The translations under genes and the position numbers were made by a program. A stretch of DNA of 64,000 bases from NCBI GenBank assembly GCA_029260265.1, contig JAJDDO010000026.1:310001-374000 (forward strand), written 5' to 3'. Below are positions 8,075 to 17,514 of the stretch, in pieces. Under the pieces are notes generated by a model that saw only the letters and a program-made list of their open reading frames with translations, did not search any database and was not told the DNA's origin. The DNA comes from Phycisphaerales bacterium (GTDB taxonomy: Bacteria > Planctomycetota > Phycisphaerae > Phycisphaerales > UBA1924). Each line of letters opens with the position of its first letter. Position 1 is the stretch's first letter.

Positions 8075-9118
8075 TCATTCGGTGGGGTAATTCGATTCGG
8101 GGACGGCTGAATCCGTACAAGTGTCAAACGAGCCGAGGTTTCTGAACCGGTCGTACCGCTCGCAGAGCAGCTCCTCAATCGGGCGGGCGGCCAGTGCATC
8201 AAGTTGGTGTGTGATCCAGTTCTCGAGTTTACTTGCGGCTTCCTCGTGAGAACGGTGGGCCGCGCCGAGTGGTTCCTCGATAACATCATCGACAATTCCA
8301 AGCGCTTTATTGTCTTTGGCGGTGAGTTTCAAGGACTCTGCTGCGGCGGTGTTGGTTTGCTCATTGGCCTGCTTCCAGAGGATCGCGGCGCATCCCTCGG
8401 GGCTGATGACCGAGTACCACGAATATTCGAGCATGGCAACGCGATCGGCGACCGCAATACCGAGCGCGCCCCCCGAGCCGCCCTCGCCGATGACAATCGA
8501 GACAATCGGCACACGCAGCCGGCTCATCTCGCGGAGATTCACCGCGATGGCTTCGGCCTGCCCTCGTTCTTCTGCCCCGAGCCCTGGATAGGCACCCGGG
8601 GTGTCGACAAGGGTCACGATCGGGAGCCCGAACTTCTCGGCCTTCTTCATCTTTTCGAGGGCCTTTCGGTACCCTTCCGGATGAGCACACCCGAAATGGC
8701 ACGCGAGCTTTTCTTGGGTATCTTTGCCCTTTTGATGCCCGACGATCAGGCACTTGCGCCCACCGATGCGTCCGAACCCGGTGACCATCGCGGGGTCATC
8801 GCCGTATCGGCGATCGCCGTGGAGTTCGCAGAAATCCCGGCACATATGCGAGATGTAGTCCCTGGTTTGCGGTCGATTCGGATGTCTTGCAACACGGACG
8901 GTGTTCCAGGGCGAGAGTTTCTTGTAAGCCTTCTTGAGGGCTTTCTCGCGATCCTTGAGGAGTTTGGAGATGCTCACGGGTTTGGTGTGGATCTCGGGCT
9001 GATCGCCGACGCCGCCGAGGGCGGGGACTTCTTGCTCAGAGGCGTTCTTGGCCTGCTCGATCAGATGATCGATCTTGGTCACAGGCTTTTCGAACTCGAG
9101 CTGATAAAAACTGGACAT
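8075..9118 (-). CDS. accA: Acetyl-CoA carboxylase carboxyltransferase subunit alpha
   Basis: Alpha half of the carboxyltransferase that moves CO2 from carboxybiotin to acetyl-CoA, forming malonyl-CoA for fatty acid synthesis; works with AccD. The 347-residue product shows the family blocks GDRRYGDDPAMVTGFGRIGG, HPEGYRKALEKMKKAEKFGL, TLVDTPGAYPGLGAEERGQA, GEGGSGGALGIAVADRV and SWYSVISPEGCAAILWK. A 25-residue C-terminal extension after RFRNLG is unremarkable. ATG 9118 follows AAGGAATACGC, while the open frame continues another 120 bases upstream across the proC start. It is divergent from proC. Confidence 0.96.
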   Translation of the reverse strand: MSSFYQLEFEKPVTKIDHLIEQAKNASEQEVPALGGVGDQPEIHTKPVSISKLLKDREKALKKAYKKLSPWNTVRVARHPNRPQTRDYISHMCRDFCELHGDRRYGDDPAMVTGFGRIGGRKCLIVGHQKGKDTQEKLACHFGCAHPEGYRKALEKMKKAEKFGLPIVTLVDTPGAYPGLGAEERGQAEAIAVNLREMSRLRVPIVSIVIGEGGSGGALGIAVADRVAMLEYSWYSVISPEGCAAILWKQANEQTNTAAAESLKLTAKDNKALGIVDDVIEEPLGAAHRSHEEAASKLENWITHQLDALAARPIEELLCERYDRFRNLGSFDTCTDSAVPESNYPTE

Positions 9119-9182
9119 GCGTATTCCTTGGGCTTGAGGCGGGCCAATTGTACCACGCTGATTCCGCCGGGTACGCTCTCCC

Positions 9183-10022
9183 ATGAGCAGATTAGACAGA
9201 ATCACGCATCGGATCCTCTTTATCGGGGGTGGCAACATGGCACAGGCACTCGTTGCTGGGGGATGCGCCTCGGGGGTGATCGACGCTTCTCAGGTGGGGA
9301 GCGTTGATCCAAATCCTACCCAGGGTGCCTACTTTGACAACTCTTTCCTCAACGCCAAAGACGGGATGGAATGGCTGGCTGGCGCTTCTGACGGGCAGTT
9401 GGTGGTGCTTGCGATCAAGCCTCAGATGCTCGCTGATGCGATCGGTCCGGTTCGGGATTCTCTGGCAGGTTCAAAGGCTTGCCCGGTGGTGGTGTCGATC
9501 CTTGCCGGGACCCGGGCAGGGCGGGTGCACGAGTCAATCGGTGGGTATGGACATGTGGTGAGAGCGATGCCCAACACGCCGGCAGCGATCTCGATGGGTA
9601 TGAGCGCGATCGCGAGAGGTCCCTCGGCGACGGATGAGGACATGGAACTTGCCCGGAAGCTGCTCTCGGGTGTGGGGGGGGTCGTCGAGATCGAGGAGTC
9701 CATGATGGACGCGTTTACAGGGCTCGCGGGGTCAGGTCCTGCGTATGTGTTCTATCTAGCAGAGGGCATGGTCAAGGCAGCGTTGGAGATGGGGTTCGAG
9801 CTTGAACAGGCACAGCGGATTGTCGCGCAGACCATCGCGGGCTCGGGGATGCTTTTGGCGAGCTCAATGGATGCGCCCGAGCGATTGCGTGCACGGGTCA
9901 CCAGCAAGGGCGGTACCACCGCTGCGGGCACCGGGGCGCTTGACGATCACGGCGTGATGGCTGCCATCACCGCTGCGGTGCTCGCTGCGCGTGATCGCGG
10001 AATAGAACTCGGGCGCGATTAG
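9183..10022 (+). CDS. proC: Pyrroline-5-carboxylate reductase
   Basis: NAD(P)H-dependent reduction of pyrroline-5-carboxylate to proline, the last step of proline synthesis. The 279-residue product has the Rossmann motif FIGGGNMAQALVAGG near residue 13, VVLAIKPQ, the RAMPNTPAAISMGMSAI block, and the C-terminal dimer signature AFTGLAGSGPAYVFYLAEGM followed by RVTSKGGTTAAG. Length and all blocks are normal for the family. The last 4 bases overlap the convergent ABC permease gene. Confidence 0.96.
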   Translation: MSRLDRITHRILFIGGGNMAQALVAGGCASGVIDASQVGSVDPNPTQGAYFDNSFLNAKDGMEWLAGASDGQLVVLAIKPQMLADAIGPVRDSLAGSKACPVVVSILAGTRAGRVHESIGGYGHVVRAMPNTPAAISMGMSAIARGPSATDEDMELARKLLSGVGGVVEIEESMMDAFTGLAGSGPAYVFYLAEGMVKAALEMGFELEQAQRIVAQTIAGSGMLLASSMDAPERLRARVTSKGGTTAAGTGALDDHGVMAAITAAVLAARDRGIELGRD

Positions 10023-11140
10023 AAATCTCGTTTGCTGAAACGCCAGGTAGCGAGGAACAGGAGAATGCCAACAGCGCCGAGCGATGTGAGAATACTCTCA
10101 AGTATGCTGACATCCCGGACAGCCTTGCGTGCTGCGGTTTCCGAGCTATTTGCGTCTTGCATGTCTTCTTTGCTGATGTCTGCAGGACGAAACTCATCAT
10201 TTGACACATCCATAAACAAGCCCATGAACTCGTTTGCCACGGGGGCGTTGGATACCGAAGCAAGATACTTCTGGAGATCACCCGTCTTGGGAATGAAGAG
10301 TTCTACAAGCGCAGCATTGCGGACCCAAGGATACATCGAATCTGCTAGTTTCTCCGATTGCTCTAGATTGGTTTCCCACACGCCCTGCTTAACGCGCTCA
10401 GATGTATTGGGCTCTCGTTGGGTTTCAGCGAGTGTGGATTCAAGCTCGGCAATACGAGTTTGGTTGAGTTCAACTTGTGCAACTTGTGATTCATATCCCA
10501 GTTGGATGCTGTTTGAGACGAACTGAATAAGAAAGATGATAAACCACAGGAAAATTGTTCCGAGCAAGGAGGCGATTGTGCTGCGTGTAAGCACTGATAT
10601 GATCGCTGCAATCGCGTAGAGGTAGAGGAACTGGAGTGTGAGCAGCGGGATCGCGAGCAGCGAACTATGCAACCAAAGGTCAAATCGCACCCCAATAATG
10701 AGGTATGCAAGCCCAATCCCGATGGTGAGTTGGAGGAGAACAAAGAGCAATCCGCAGACGAACTTCATGAGAAAGAGCGTGGGTCTTCTGATCGGCTTAG
10801 AGAGGTTGATCTCTACCGCCCCGTCTGAGATAAAATCAGGGATTAAACTTGCGGTAGAGATCAACGCCAAGATCATTGCGCCCCAACCAAGCCAAATTTT
10901 GACGAAGTAGGAGTTGAACAAGCCCTTGAGGAAAATTTCTTTGCCCATTGACCCCTCAGCGAGAGCTTCGTTGTCAATTGGGCTAAACCAAAGTATCTGG
11001 ATTCCATCAGGTGTGAACGAATAGGTCGCAAAGAGGGCCACCGCAACAAGTGCGGAGAGTGCGAGCACAATCCAAAATAGGTAACGACTCCGAAGATAAC
11101 GGAGAGAATCAATCAGCATTGCTTTGAATACTCTGATCAT
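10019..11140 (-). CDS. ABC-2 type transporter permease
   Basis: Membrane subunit of an ABC exporter paired with the ATPase encoded just upstream; the two genes overlap as ATGA (11137-11140), a mark of translational coupling. The 373-residue protein has a first transmembrane segment at about residues 20-42, a run of further segments from about 90 to 215, and a last one near the C terminus. Between the last two lies a polar stretch of about 120 residues with a coiled-coil-like part (QVELNQTRIAELESTLAETQ), probably outside the cell. Related ABC-2 permeases export polysaccharides, drugs or lipids; the cargo here is unknown. Confidence 0.83.
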   Translation of the reverse strand: MIRVFKAMLIDSLRYLRSRYLFWIVLALSALVAVALFATYSFTPDGIQILWFSPIDNEALAEGSMGKEIFLKGLFNSYFVKIWLGWGAMILALISTASLIPDFISDGAVEINLSKPIRRPTLFLMKFVCGLLFVLLQLTIGIGLAYLIIGVRFDLWLHSSLLAIPLLTLQFLYLYAIAAIISVLTRSTIASLLGTIFLWFIIFLIQFVSNSIQLGYESQVAQVELNQTRIAELESTLAETQREPNTSERVKQGVWETNLEQSEKLADSMYPWVRNAALVELFIPKTGDLQKYLASVSNAPVANEFMGLFMDVSNDEFRPADISKEDMQDANSSETAARKAVRDVSILESILTSLGAVGILLFLATWRFSKRDF

Positions 11141-12114
11141 TGCGAACCTCCCTTGTTTGGTCTGTCTGCGCCGGGGGTGGCGCCGCCTTGGACGCCGGAG
11201 ACGGCGACCATGAAGAGGTCTTCGAGCGAGGATCGGTGCTGGTGGATGGTCTGGATTGTTTCGCCCGAGGATCGCAGCAGGTCGATGGCGGACTGGATCG
11301 CGGCCGGATCGGTCGTGGGGAGGTAGAGCGTGCGGGATTCTTGATCCATGCCCACATCGCCGATATTGAGTTGTCTTTGAATGGAAGCCGAAGCTTTGGA
11401 GAGGTCGCTCGGTTTGTGGAGTTGGATCTCATATCGTCGGGTGTCCTTGGTCAACTCATCAATGGTTCCCTGCTGGCGGACTTTGCCCTTGACCATAATC
11501 GCGACACGGTCGCAGACGAGTTCGAGTTCGCTGAGAAGATGCGAGTTGAGGAAGACGGTCCGTCCTTCTGCTTTGAGTTGCAGGAGGATCTCGCGGATGT
11601 CTTTTCGCCCGACGGGGTCGACGCCGTCGGTGGGTTCATCGAGGACGATGAACTGGGGATCGTTCATGAGTGCCTGTGCGATGCCGATGCGTTGCTTCAT
11701 GCCTTTGGAGTATCGCCCGATTTTCATATTCGCCGAATCGGACATGCCGACGAGATCGAGGAGCTTTGAGGACCTCGCCCTGCGGTCTTTCTTCGAGACC
11801 CCTGCCATGGCGCCGAAGAAGTCGAGGACCTGCTTCCCTTTGAGGTAGGTGGGGAAACGGTGATGCTCGGGGAGGTAGCCGACCTTGGCGAGTGTGCCCT
11901 TGTCGCCGATCGGCTTACCGAGCATGGTTCCCTGGCATTTGGTTGGGCTGATAACGGTCATCAGTATTTTGACGAGGGTTGATTTGCCTGCGCCGTTGGG
12001 GCCGAGGAGCCCGAAGACTTCGCCGGGATGAATTTGTAGATCGACGCCTCGGAGTGCGTGGGTCTTGCCTCGGTAGATTTTCTCTACACCTGTGAGATCA
12101 ACGGTGGTATTCAA
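11137..12114 (-). CDS. ABC transporter ATP-binding protein
   Basis: Cytoplasmic ATPase for the adjacent ABC-2 permease. The 325-residue product has Walker A GPNGAGKST, Q-loop region, a degenerate signature YSKGMKQRIG in place of LSGGQ (normal for this CcmA/NatA-like group), Walker B FIVLDEPTDGVDP and the H-loop NSHLLSELE. About 100 residues follow the core domain, as in many exporters of this group. Translation probably begins at TTG 12114, because GGGGATTCCA provides a ribosome-binding site at the right distance and no ATG is suitable. Methyltransferase gene 12124-12786 lies immediately upstream in the same direction with 9 bases between, so the three genes probably form an operon. Confidence 0.9.
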   Translation of the reverse strand: MNTTVDLTGVEKIYRGKTHALRGVDLQIHPGEVFGLLGPNGAGKSTLVKILMTVISPTKCQGTMLGKPIGDKGTLAKVGYLPEHHRFPTYLKGKQVLDFFGAMAGVSKKDRRARSSKLLDLVGMSDSANMKIGRYSKGMKQRIGIAQALMNDPQFIVLDEPTDGVDPVGRKDIREILLQLKAEGRTVFLNSHLLSELELVCDRVAIMVKGKVRQQGTIDELTKDTRRYEIQLHKPSDLSKASASIQRQLNIGDVGMDQESRTLYLPTTDPAAIQSAIDLLRSSGETIQTIHQHRSSLEDLFMVAVSGVQGGATPGADRPNKGGSQ

Positions 12115-12123
12115 TGGAATCCC

Positions 12124-12786
12124 CTAACGAGAAGTGATTGGCTTGCGGGCGATGATATGAAAGGCGTGCCAGTGTTTCTTCACCCCTGAACAGTCTTGGC
12201 CATCGCGTTCTTCTTCTTTCATTGATTCTACGGTAAATGGAGCGAGAAGTTGCTCGACCTGCGATCGTGTGTGGTGTGATCGGTCTTTGATGGCTGCCCA
12301 TGAGTCTCGATCGCCGAAGAACTGCCCTGCGAATCGTCCCCCCGGGCGGATGGATGCAACGATTCTTCCCCACATTGCGTCGAAGGATTCAGGACGACAG
12401 AACGGCAGCGAGAAACTGGCGTTCAAGAGGTCACAGCATGGGATTTCCACCGTTTCGAATGGAGCGAGTTGCATGGTCAGACGCGTAGGGTCAACGAGGT
12501 CATCTCTCGAGAGCAGGCGTTTGAGCCCGTCTGGGTGCCCGTCGATCGCGTGCACTCGCCACCCGTCTCTGAGAAGTTGGGCGCTGTCTCGTCCTTCGCC
12601 GCATCCGAGATCCACCGCGAATGGGTTTTCCAATATCGGCTCGTCGCTCTGGAAGAGTTCGATGGCCTGCAAAAGCGTCTCGCGTGGGGGACGCCCGGAG
12701 GTGACGGTGAAATATTCCGCCCATTGGCGGGTCTCCGCGTACACGAAGGCGGGGGTGGATTTCTGATTTGGAGGTGTGTCTGACAT
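12124..12786 (-). CDS. Class I SAM-dependent methyltransferase
   Basis: A 220-residue protein with SAM-binding motif I AVDLGCGEGRDSAQLL, the acidic residue at the end of beta2 (VHAIDGHPDGLKRLL), the DAMWGRIVASIRPGGRFAGQFFGDRDSW region and the C-terminal KKHWHAFHIIARK. It resembles TehB-like small-molecule methyltransferases; the substrate is not predictable. ATG 12786 is 12 bases from the start of the divergent ubiD-like gene, so both promoters must lie in or overlap the coding starts, or one gene has a leaderless message. Confidence 0.82.
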   Translation of the reverse strand: MSDTPPNQKSTPAFVYAETRQWAEYFTVTSGRPPRETLLQAIELFQSDEPILENPFAVDLGCGEGRDSAQLLRDGWRVHAIDGHPDGLKRLLSRDDLVDPTRLTMQLAPFETVEIPCCDLLNASFSLPFCRPESFDAMWGRIVASIRPGGRFAGQFFGDRDSWAAIKDRSHHTRSQVEQLLAPFTVESMKEEERDGQDCSGVKKHWHAFHIIARKPITSR

Positions 12787-12797
12787 ATCGTAGAGTA

Positions 12798-14846
12798 ATG
12801 TATACCGATCTCACCAGCTTTGTCGAGGCCCTCGAGCGTGCGGGCGAACTTTCTCGGATTCGCGAACCGGTTGATCCCGTGCTCGCGATCGCCAAACTCG
12901 CGGATGCGGAGAGCAAATCGAGGTGCCCCAATCTTGGCAGCCAGAGCTCACAGCGAACCGACCCGAGTAACGCGGGATTCGGAGGCAAGGCGCTGCTGAT
13001 CGAAAACCCGATCGGTTCATCGTTCCCGGTTCTCATCAACGCGTTTGGGAGTTACAGTCGGATCGAGATGGCATTGGGTGGCGGGCTCGAGGAAACGGGT
13101 GAGAAGATCGGGGCGATGGTCAAGCCCGAGCCTCCGAGATCAATCCGTGAAGCGTTCGCCAAAGCCAAACAGCTCGCGCCGCTTCTTAAAATCGGGCCCA
13201 AGCGATCAAAGAAGGCGGGCGATTGTCAACAGATTGTTCTAGAGGGTGATCAGGTGGATCTGACAAAGCTGCCCATCCTGCGCTGCTGGGAGCTCGACGG
13301 CGACTTTGGCTCGATGGGGTACCCCGCAGGAATGAACGATTCGGTCGAAGGAATCGGGCATCCTGAGTTGGATGATCAGGAATGGGATGAACGATTCCGC
13401 GGGCGGTTCATTACGCTTGCGGGGATCCACACGATTCACGCGGACGATCGCGATGAGCAAAGGCCCAAGTCGCACAATATCGGGATGTATCGGGTGCAGA
13501 TGCTCGGCAAGAACCGGATGGCGATGCACTGGCATATGCATCACGACGGGGCCGCTCATTGGCGGAGTTGGAAGAAACTCGGCGAGCCGATGCCCGTGGC
13601 GATTGCCCTCGGCGGCCCGAGCGTGATCCCGTATGCAGCGACTTGCCCATTGCCGCCGGGGATCAGTGAGCTGCTGATGGCGGGGTTCTTGCAGGGGAAG
13701 GGGATCAAGATGTGCCGCGCTCACTCGGTGCCGTTGTGGGTGCCCGCCGAATCGGAGATCGTGATCGAGGGCTCAGTGCGCACGGATGCCGGATTCCCCG
13801 GTTATGACCCACGGGAACCGGGTGCAGGGCAGATCGGTGATGGGGCTGTGTTTGAAGGCCCGTTCGGGGATCACACCGGATTTTATTCGATGCCCGATCG
13901 GTATCCGTTGCTAGAAGTCAGTGCGATCACGCACAAGAGAGGCGCGGTGTTTCCTTCGACGGTGGTGGGGTTGCCCCCTCAGGAGGATTACGCACTGGGC
14001 AAGGCGACCGAACGGATCATGCTGCCGTTGCTCAAGACCATGCTTCCAGATATTTCCGATTACGATCTTCCGATGTTCGGAGCGTTCCACAACGCCGCGT
14101 TTGTGCAGATTGAGAAGCAGTACCCGCTCCATGCTCGGTCCGTGATGAGCGGGATCTGGGGCGCGGGGCAGATGGCGTGGACGAAAAACTTGTTCGTCGC
14201 GGATCGTGGTGTTGATGTCCATGATCTTTCAGAGGTGTTCACCGCGATGGCAGTCAACTGCAAGCCATCGCGTGATATTCAGGTGGTGCACGGAGCGCTC
14301 GATATTCTTGACCACTCGGCCCCGAGGCTCGGATCGGGCACCAAGCTCGGGTTCGATCTCACATCAAAGATCCCCGGCGAAGATGTTGATGGCGAGGACA
14401 TCGGGTGCGTCTACGGAGTGCCAACTCAAGCACAATGCCGAGAAGATATCGCTGCGGCGAAGCGATGCGCCGGCGTTCTCGAAGCGAGCACACTGGACAA
14501 GGTGCCGGGGTGGCTCTTTGTGCGTGTTGATCGCGGGCACGATGAGCCGGAGCATGAGAGGCTTGGGCAGCGTGTGTGCAGAGCGATCATCGAGGGCGGG
14601 GCGACCCATGCCCGATTTATCGTGGTGCTTGGGCGGGCGGTGAATATCCAGAACGATCTCGATTCGTTGTTCCATTGGGCGGCGAACACGGACGCTTCGC
14701 GGGATGCGATCTGGGATGATGGGTTCGGGTGTGACCGGGTCTGCTTTGACGCCACGCCAAAGAGCGCGGGCGACGCGCGTGATGGCCAACCGGTACGGGC
14801 ATGGCCTGCGGTGCTGAACGGTGCGCGAGGCAGCGGTCAGTGGTAG
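12798..14846 (+). CDS. ubiD: UbiD-family decarboxylase
   Basis: Prenylated-FMN-dependent (de)carboxylase of the type that acts on 4-hydroxy-3-polyprenylbenzoate or the futalosine-pathway menaquinone intermediate. Conserved blocks: YTDLTSFVEALERAGELSRI at the N terminus, NIGMYRVQMLGKNRMAMHWH (prenyl-FMN/metal site), HWRSWKKLGEPMPVAIALGG, PLPPGISELLMAGFLQGKGI, CRAHSVPLWVPAESEIVIEG and GPFGDHTGFYS. At 682 residues it is longer than Escherichia coli UbiD (about 490); the extra length is mostly C-terminal. The UbiX flavin prenyltransferase is not in the window. ATG 12798 is preferred over an in-frame start at 12768, which would lie inside the divergent methyltransferase gene. Confidence 0.9.
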   Translation: MYTDLTSFVEALERAGELSRIREPVDPVLAIAKLADAESKSRCPNLGSQSSQRTDPSNAGFGGKALLIENPIGSSFPVLINAFGSYSRIEMALGGGLEETGEKIGAMVKPEPPRSIREAFAKAKQLAPLLKIGPKRSKKAGDCQQIVLEGDQVDLTKLPILRCWELDGDFGSMGYPAGMNDSVEGIGHPELDDQEWDERFRGRFITLAGIHTIHADDRDEQRPKSHNIGMYRVQMLGKNRMAMHWHMHHDGAAHWRSWKKLGEPMPVAIALGGPSVIPYAATCPLPPGISELLMAGFLQGKGIKMCRAHSVPLWVPAESEIVIEGSVRTDAGFPGYDPREPGAGQIGDGAVFEGPFGDHTGFYSMPDRYPLLEVSAITHKRGAVFPSTVVGLPPQEDYALGKATERIMLPLLKTMLPDISDYDLPMFGAFHNAAFVQIEKQYPLHARSVMSGIWGAGQMAWTKNLFVADRGVDVHDLSEVFTAMAVNCKPSRDIQVVHGALDILDHSAPRLGSGTKLGFDLTSKIPGEDVDGEDIGCVYGVPTQAQCREDIAAAKRCAGVLEASTLDKVPGWLFVRVDRGHDEPEHERLGQRVCRAIIEGGATHARFIVVLGRAVNIQNDLDSLFHWAANTDASRDAIWDDGFGCDRVCFDATPKSAGDARDGQPVRAWPAVLNGARGSGQW

Positions 14847-14867
14847 CAGTTTCGGGATGAGTTATTC

Positions 14868-14885
14868 GTAGCAATGTATTGCTAC
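14868..14885. terminator. Short inverted repeat between convergent genes
   Basis: GTAGCAAT / ATTGCTAC form a perfect 8-bp stem with a 2-base loop between ubiD and dacB, overlapping the dacB stop codon. There is no T-tract, so bidirectional termination is only a possibility. Confidence 0.3.
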
Positions 14886-16375
14886 TCGAGCCATTCATCC
14901 ACAGCGCGGACAATGGCTTCATGCATCGGTTTCGCGTTTCTTGAGGCGGTCCCCGGGGGGATGTCGTTGAGCAGAATACTGAAACCGATGCGTCTGTTTG
15001 TGTTGGGATTGATCAGCACACCAGAGAAGGTGTAGGTGTTATTGAGGTATCCGCTCTTTGCGTGGAGGTTGTTCGCGAGTTTTTTACTCCGGAACCGTTT
15101 GGCGAGTGTGCCTTTGCCTGGGACTGCGAGCGAGTCTTCAAACATCTTCCAGCTGTCGTCGCGGGCGACAGCGCTCATCCAATCCACAAGCGTTTTGGTG
15201 GTCACTCGATTATCGCGGCTCATGCCAGAGCCGTCATCGATAACGGTGGACTGGGCAGCAAGGGCGCCGAGTTTTTCGGTGATCATCATCCGGAGCACGG
15301 ATGAGCCGTTGGCCCAAGAGCCGGGGTCGGAGGTGAGCTCGTGCCCGAGGCGTTTGAGCAACGCTTCGGCGTAGAGGTTGTACGAGTTGGTGTTCGTTCT
15401 TCTGAGTATATCGGCGAGCGGCGTGGTGATGACCGCGATGGTTTGCGTCTCTGTGAAGTTTTCGGCGTCTAGAGCGATGCGTGCGTAGGTTTCGGGCAGT
15501 GATTGGTCGTCGGCGATTTGGATCCCGCGTTCACTCATTGCGTTGGCAAAGAGCGCGGCTGCGAACATCGGCGGTGCATGGATGGCGACATCTTTCTCGG
15601 TTTTGTAACGGATGTTGCCCCGCAGGGTGAAGACATTGGAAGGGCGCGGGCGAGCGATCCAGGCGGTGTCTTGTCCTTTGGAGACGGTCTTGGCATTGAT
15701 CTGGAAATCAAACCATGGAGCCTCGGGAGAAAGCACGGCACGCGGGGTGCTGCCGGGTGATCCGGGGATTGGATAGACATTGAGGATGTTGGTGTGGATA
15801 TTGACCCCGCCGACCTCGGCGCAGTACCACCGATTGAGCTGATCGATCGGCCAGTTTGGGTGTGTGTAGTTCCGATCAAAGATCCGATCGTCTGCGACAA
15901 CCTCAGAGATGTGGCTGACCCCCTTGGCCTTGAGCGCATCTGCGACTTGATCAAAGATTGATTCGAGTGTCAACCCGTTCTCGTCGCCCTCGAACAGATC
16001 GGGGTCGCCGAGAGCGGGATCGCCCGAGCCTTTGATGATCAAGATTGGTGGTGTGGTGGAGTTGTCAATCATGATTTCGGTTCTGAAGATGAACTGATCG
16101 CCAAAGAGCATCGCAGCGGCGCCTGTCGTCAGCAGTTTCATGTTTGAAGCGGGGATCATCTGGATATCTTCGCGATAGGCTGCGATCTCTTTGCCTGTAT
16201 CGAGATCCGAGATATACACCGAGGCGTGCCCGCCTTCGAGGTTGGTTCGTTCGATGATCCGGTTCACTGCGCGATCAAGCTCGCCGCCCATGGCGGGGAT
16301 CGCGAGCATCGCGAGGGTGATGGACAGGATCCGAAGAAACTGAGCAGAAGATCTGTTGTTGCTGGCTGAGATCAT
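14882..16375 (-). CDS. dacB: D-alanyl-D-alanine carboxypeptidase/endopeptidase (PBP4 family)
   Basis: Periplasmic S13-family penicillin-binding protein that trims or cleaves peptidoglycan cross-links. The 497-residue product starts with a signal peptide (FLRILSITLAMLAIPAMGG), then has the active-site serine motif SNMK (77-80), the second motif SYN in NTNSYNLYAEALLKRLG, and the third motif KSG in LHAKSGYLNNTYTFSGVL. These three motifs in this order define the PBP4/DacB class. GGAGGACCCC immediately before ATG 16375 is a strong ribosome-binding site, so the upstream in-frame start at 16408 is rejected. Its presence fits Planctomycetota that retain peptidoglycan. Confidence 0.93.
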   Translation of the reverse strand: MISASNNRSSAQFLRILSITLAMLAIPAMGGELDRAVNRIIERTNLEGGHASVYISDLDTGKEIAAYREDIQMIPASNMKLLTTGAAAMLFGDQFIFRTEIMIDNSTTPPILIIKGSGDPALGDPDLFEGDENGLTLESIFDQVADALKAKGVSHISEVVADDRIFDRNYTHPNWPIDQLNRWYCAEVGGVNIHTNILNVYPIPGSPGSTPRAVLSPEAPWFDFQINAKTVSKGQDTAWIARPRPSNVFTLRGNIRYKTEKDVAIHAPPMFAAALFANAMSERGIQIADDQSLPETYARIALDAENFTETQTIAVITTPLADILRRTNTNSYNLYAEALLKRLGHELTSDPGSWANGSSVLRMMITEKLGALAAQSTVIDDGSGMSRDNRVTTKTLVDWMSAVARDDSWKMFEDSLAVPGKGTLAKRFRSKKLANNLHAKSGYLNNTYTFSGVLINPNTNRRIGFSILLNDIPPGTASRNAKPMHEAIVRAVDEWLE

Positions 16376-16461
16376 GGGGTCCTCCGGGCACCGGGTCTGG
16401 TTGTCCATATCGACCGCCCGGCGGGATTATCTTCAAGATGTTGGGCTCGGAGGAATGCGGG

Positions 16462-16887
16462 TCAGTTGGGCGTGCATGCAGATTCGAGCAGTTGAACGAT
16501 CGAATCGAGCAGATCCTGCGAGTTGAGTTCCCATTCGCACCAAGTTTGATGATTGATAAGCACACCGGCTGCGATGCCTGTGTGAAGGGGTTTGGGGAGC
16601 GATTCAGGCGGTGTATTGGCGAAGAATGATGAGCGGAAGGTGATGGCGATCTTTGTAGATTCCGGGTTCGGGAGCAGGTATGCACCTTCAATGAGCTGGT
16701 TATCTGTACACGCGTAGGCATAGCACCAGCACCAGGGCAGCCCCATCCAGCCGAGCTTTGGGCGTGAGTTGGTCACATTGGCGAGTGCTTGATAAGCCTT
16801 CTCGAACCATTCACGCTGCTCCGCGCCCATTTCGGCGAGCAGGGCTTTCTTGGTTGGGTGATTGAACTTGTTTGCCCACTTACTCAA
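16462..16887 (-). CDS. Orphan protein of unknown function, Trp/Cys-rich centre
   Basis: A 141-residue soluble-looking protein I do not recognise. It has no signal peptide or membrane segment. The centre, GWMGLPWCWCYAYACTDN, is notably rich in Trp and Cys, and a later segment reads NHQTWCEWELNSQDLLDSIV. Translation most likely starts at TTG 16887, since AGGAGG sits 7 bases upstream and no ATG is near. It lies 86 bases upstream of dacB on the same strand and may share its transcript. The well-placed ribosome-binding site and lack of a better opposing frame support a real gene. Confidence 0.68.
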   Translation of the reverse strand: MSKWANKFNHPTKKALLAEMGAEQREWFEKAYQALANVTNSRPKLGWMGLPWCWCYAYACTDNQLIEGAYLLPNPESTKIAITFRSSFFANTPPESLPKPLHTGIAAGVLINHQTWCEWELNSQDLLDSIVQLLESACTPN

Positions 16888-17004
16888 TCGGAGACCTCCT
16901 GGAAAGATGCTGGGTACGCTTGGTGAGCGTATGATTGATGAGAACCGAGTTCAACCCGCGGCGTCGCGGATCGTTGATCTTGGCATCCTTACGATTGAGT
17001 TCTT

Positions 17005-17496
17005 ATGTCACAAAGCCCAATAGATACGCCCGATGCGGATTCAGCCGAATGCTTGCTTGATCACGAGGGGATCTTGATCGTTGACGATAACGATCAGAAT
17101 CTCGAGTTGCTGCAAGCTTACCTCGATGGGCTCGGCGAGGTGCGTGTCGCCCATGATGGGATCCAGGCGATTGAATCGGTAGCGAATGATCCTCCGGATA
17201 TTATTTTGCTCGATATTATGATGCCGAGGATGAGCGGGTTTCAGGTGTGCGAGAAGCTCAAGAGCAACCCCGGCACGCGTGACACCCCGATCATCATGGT
17301 GACCGCCCTCAACGAGGTTGGTGATGTAGAGCGTGCGATTGAGGCTGGGGCGGATGATTTTTTGACCAAGCCTGTAAACAAGCTCGAGCTGGTGACACGG
17401 GTCAAATCATTGCTCCGCGTACGACAACTCAAACGCCAGCTTGACACCGCTGTCGCCGATATTCGGCAGATCCGGGATCAGGGCCCCGACGCGTAG
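17005..17496 (+). CDS. Stand-alone response-regulator receiver protein
   Basis: A 163-residue CheY-like protein: acidic pair Asp27-Asp28 in ILIVDDND, phosphoacceptor Asp70 in IILLDIMMPRMSGF, Thr100 in IIMVTALNE and Lys122 in FLTKPVNK. A 20-residue acidic N-terminal leader and a ~35-residue C-terminal helix (RVRQLKRQLDTAVADIRQIR) flank the receiver; no output domain is present. Receivers with the DDNxxNLxLLxxxL signature are common in hybrid kinases and in PleD-like cyclic-di-GMP proteins, so this could work as a shuttle. No histidine kinase is encoded beside it. Confidence 0.9.
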   Translation: MSQSPIDTPDADSAECLLDHEGILIVDDNDQNLELLQAYLDGLGEVRVAHDGIQAIESVANDPPDIILLDIMMPRMSGFQVCEKLKSNPGTRDTPIIMVTALNEVGDVERAIEAGADDFLTKPVNKLELVTRVKSLLRVRQLKRQLDTAVADIRQIRDQGPDA

Positions 17497-17514
17497 CGTG
17501 CGTGCTCGATCAGA

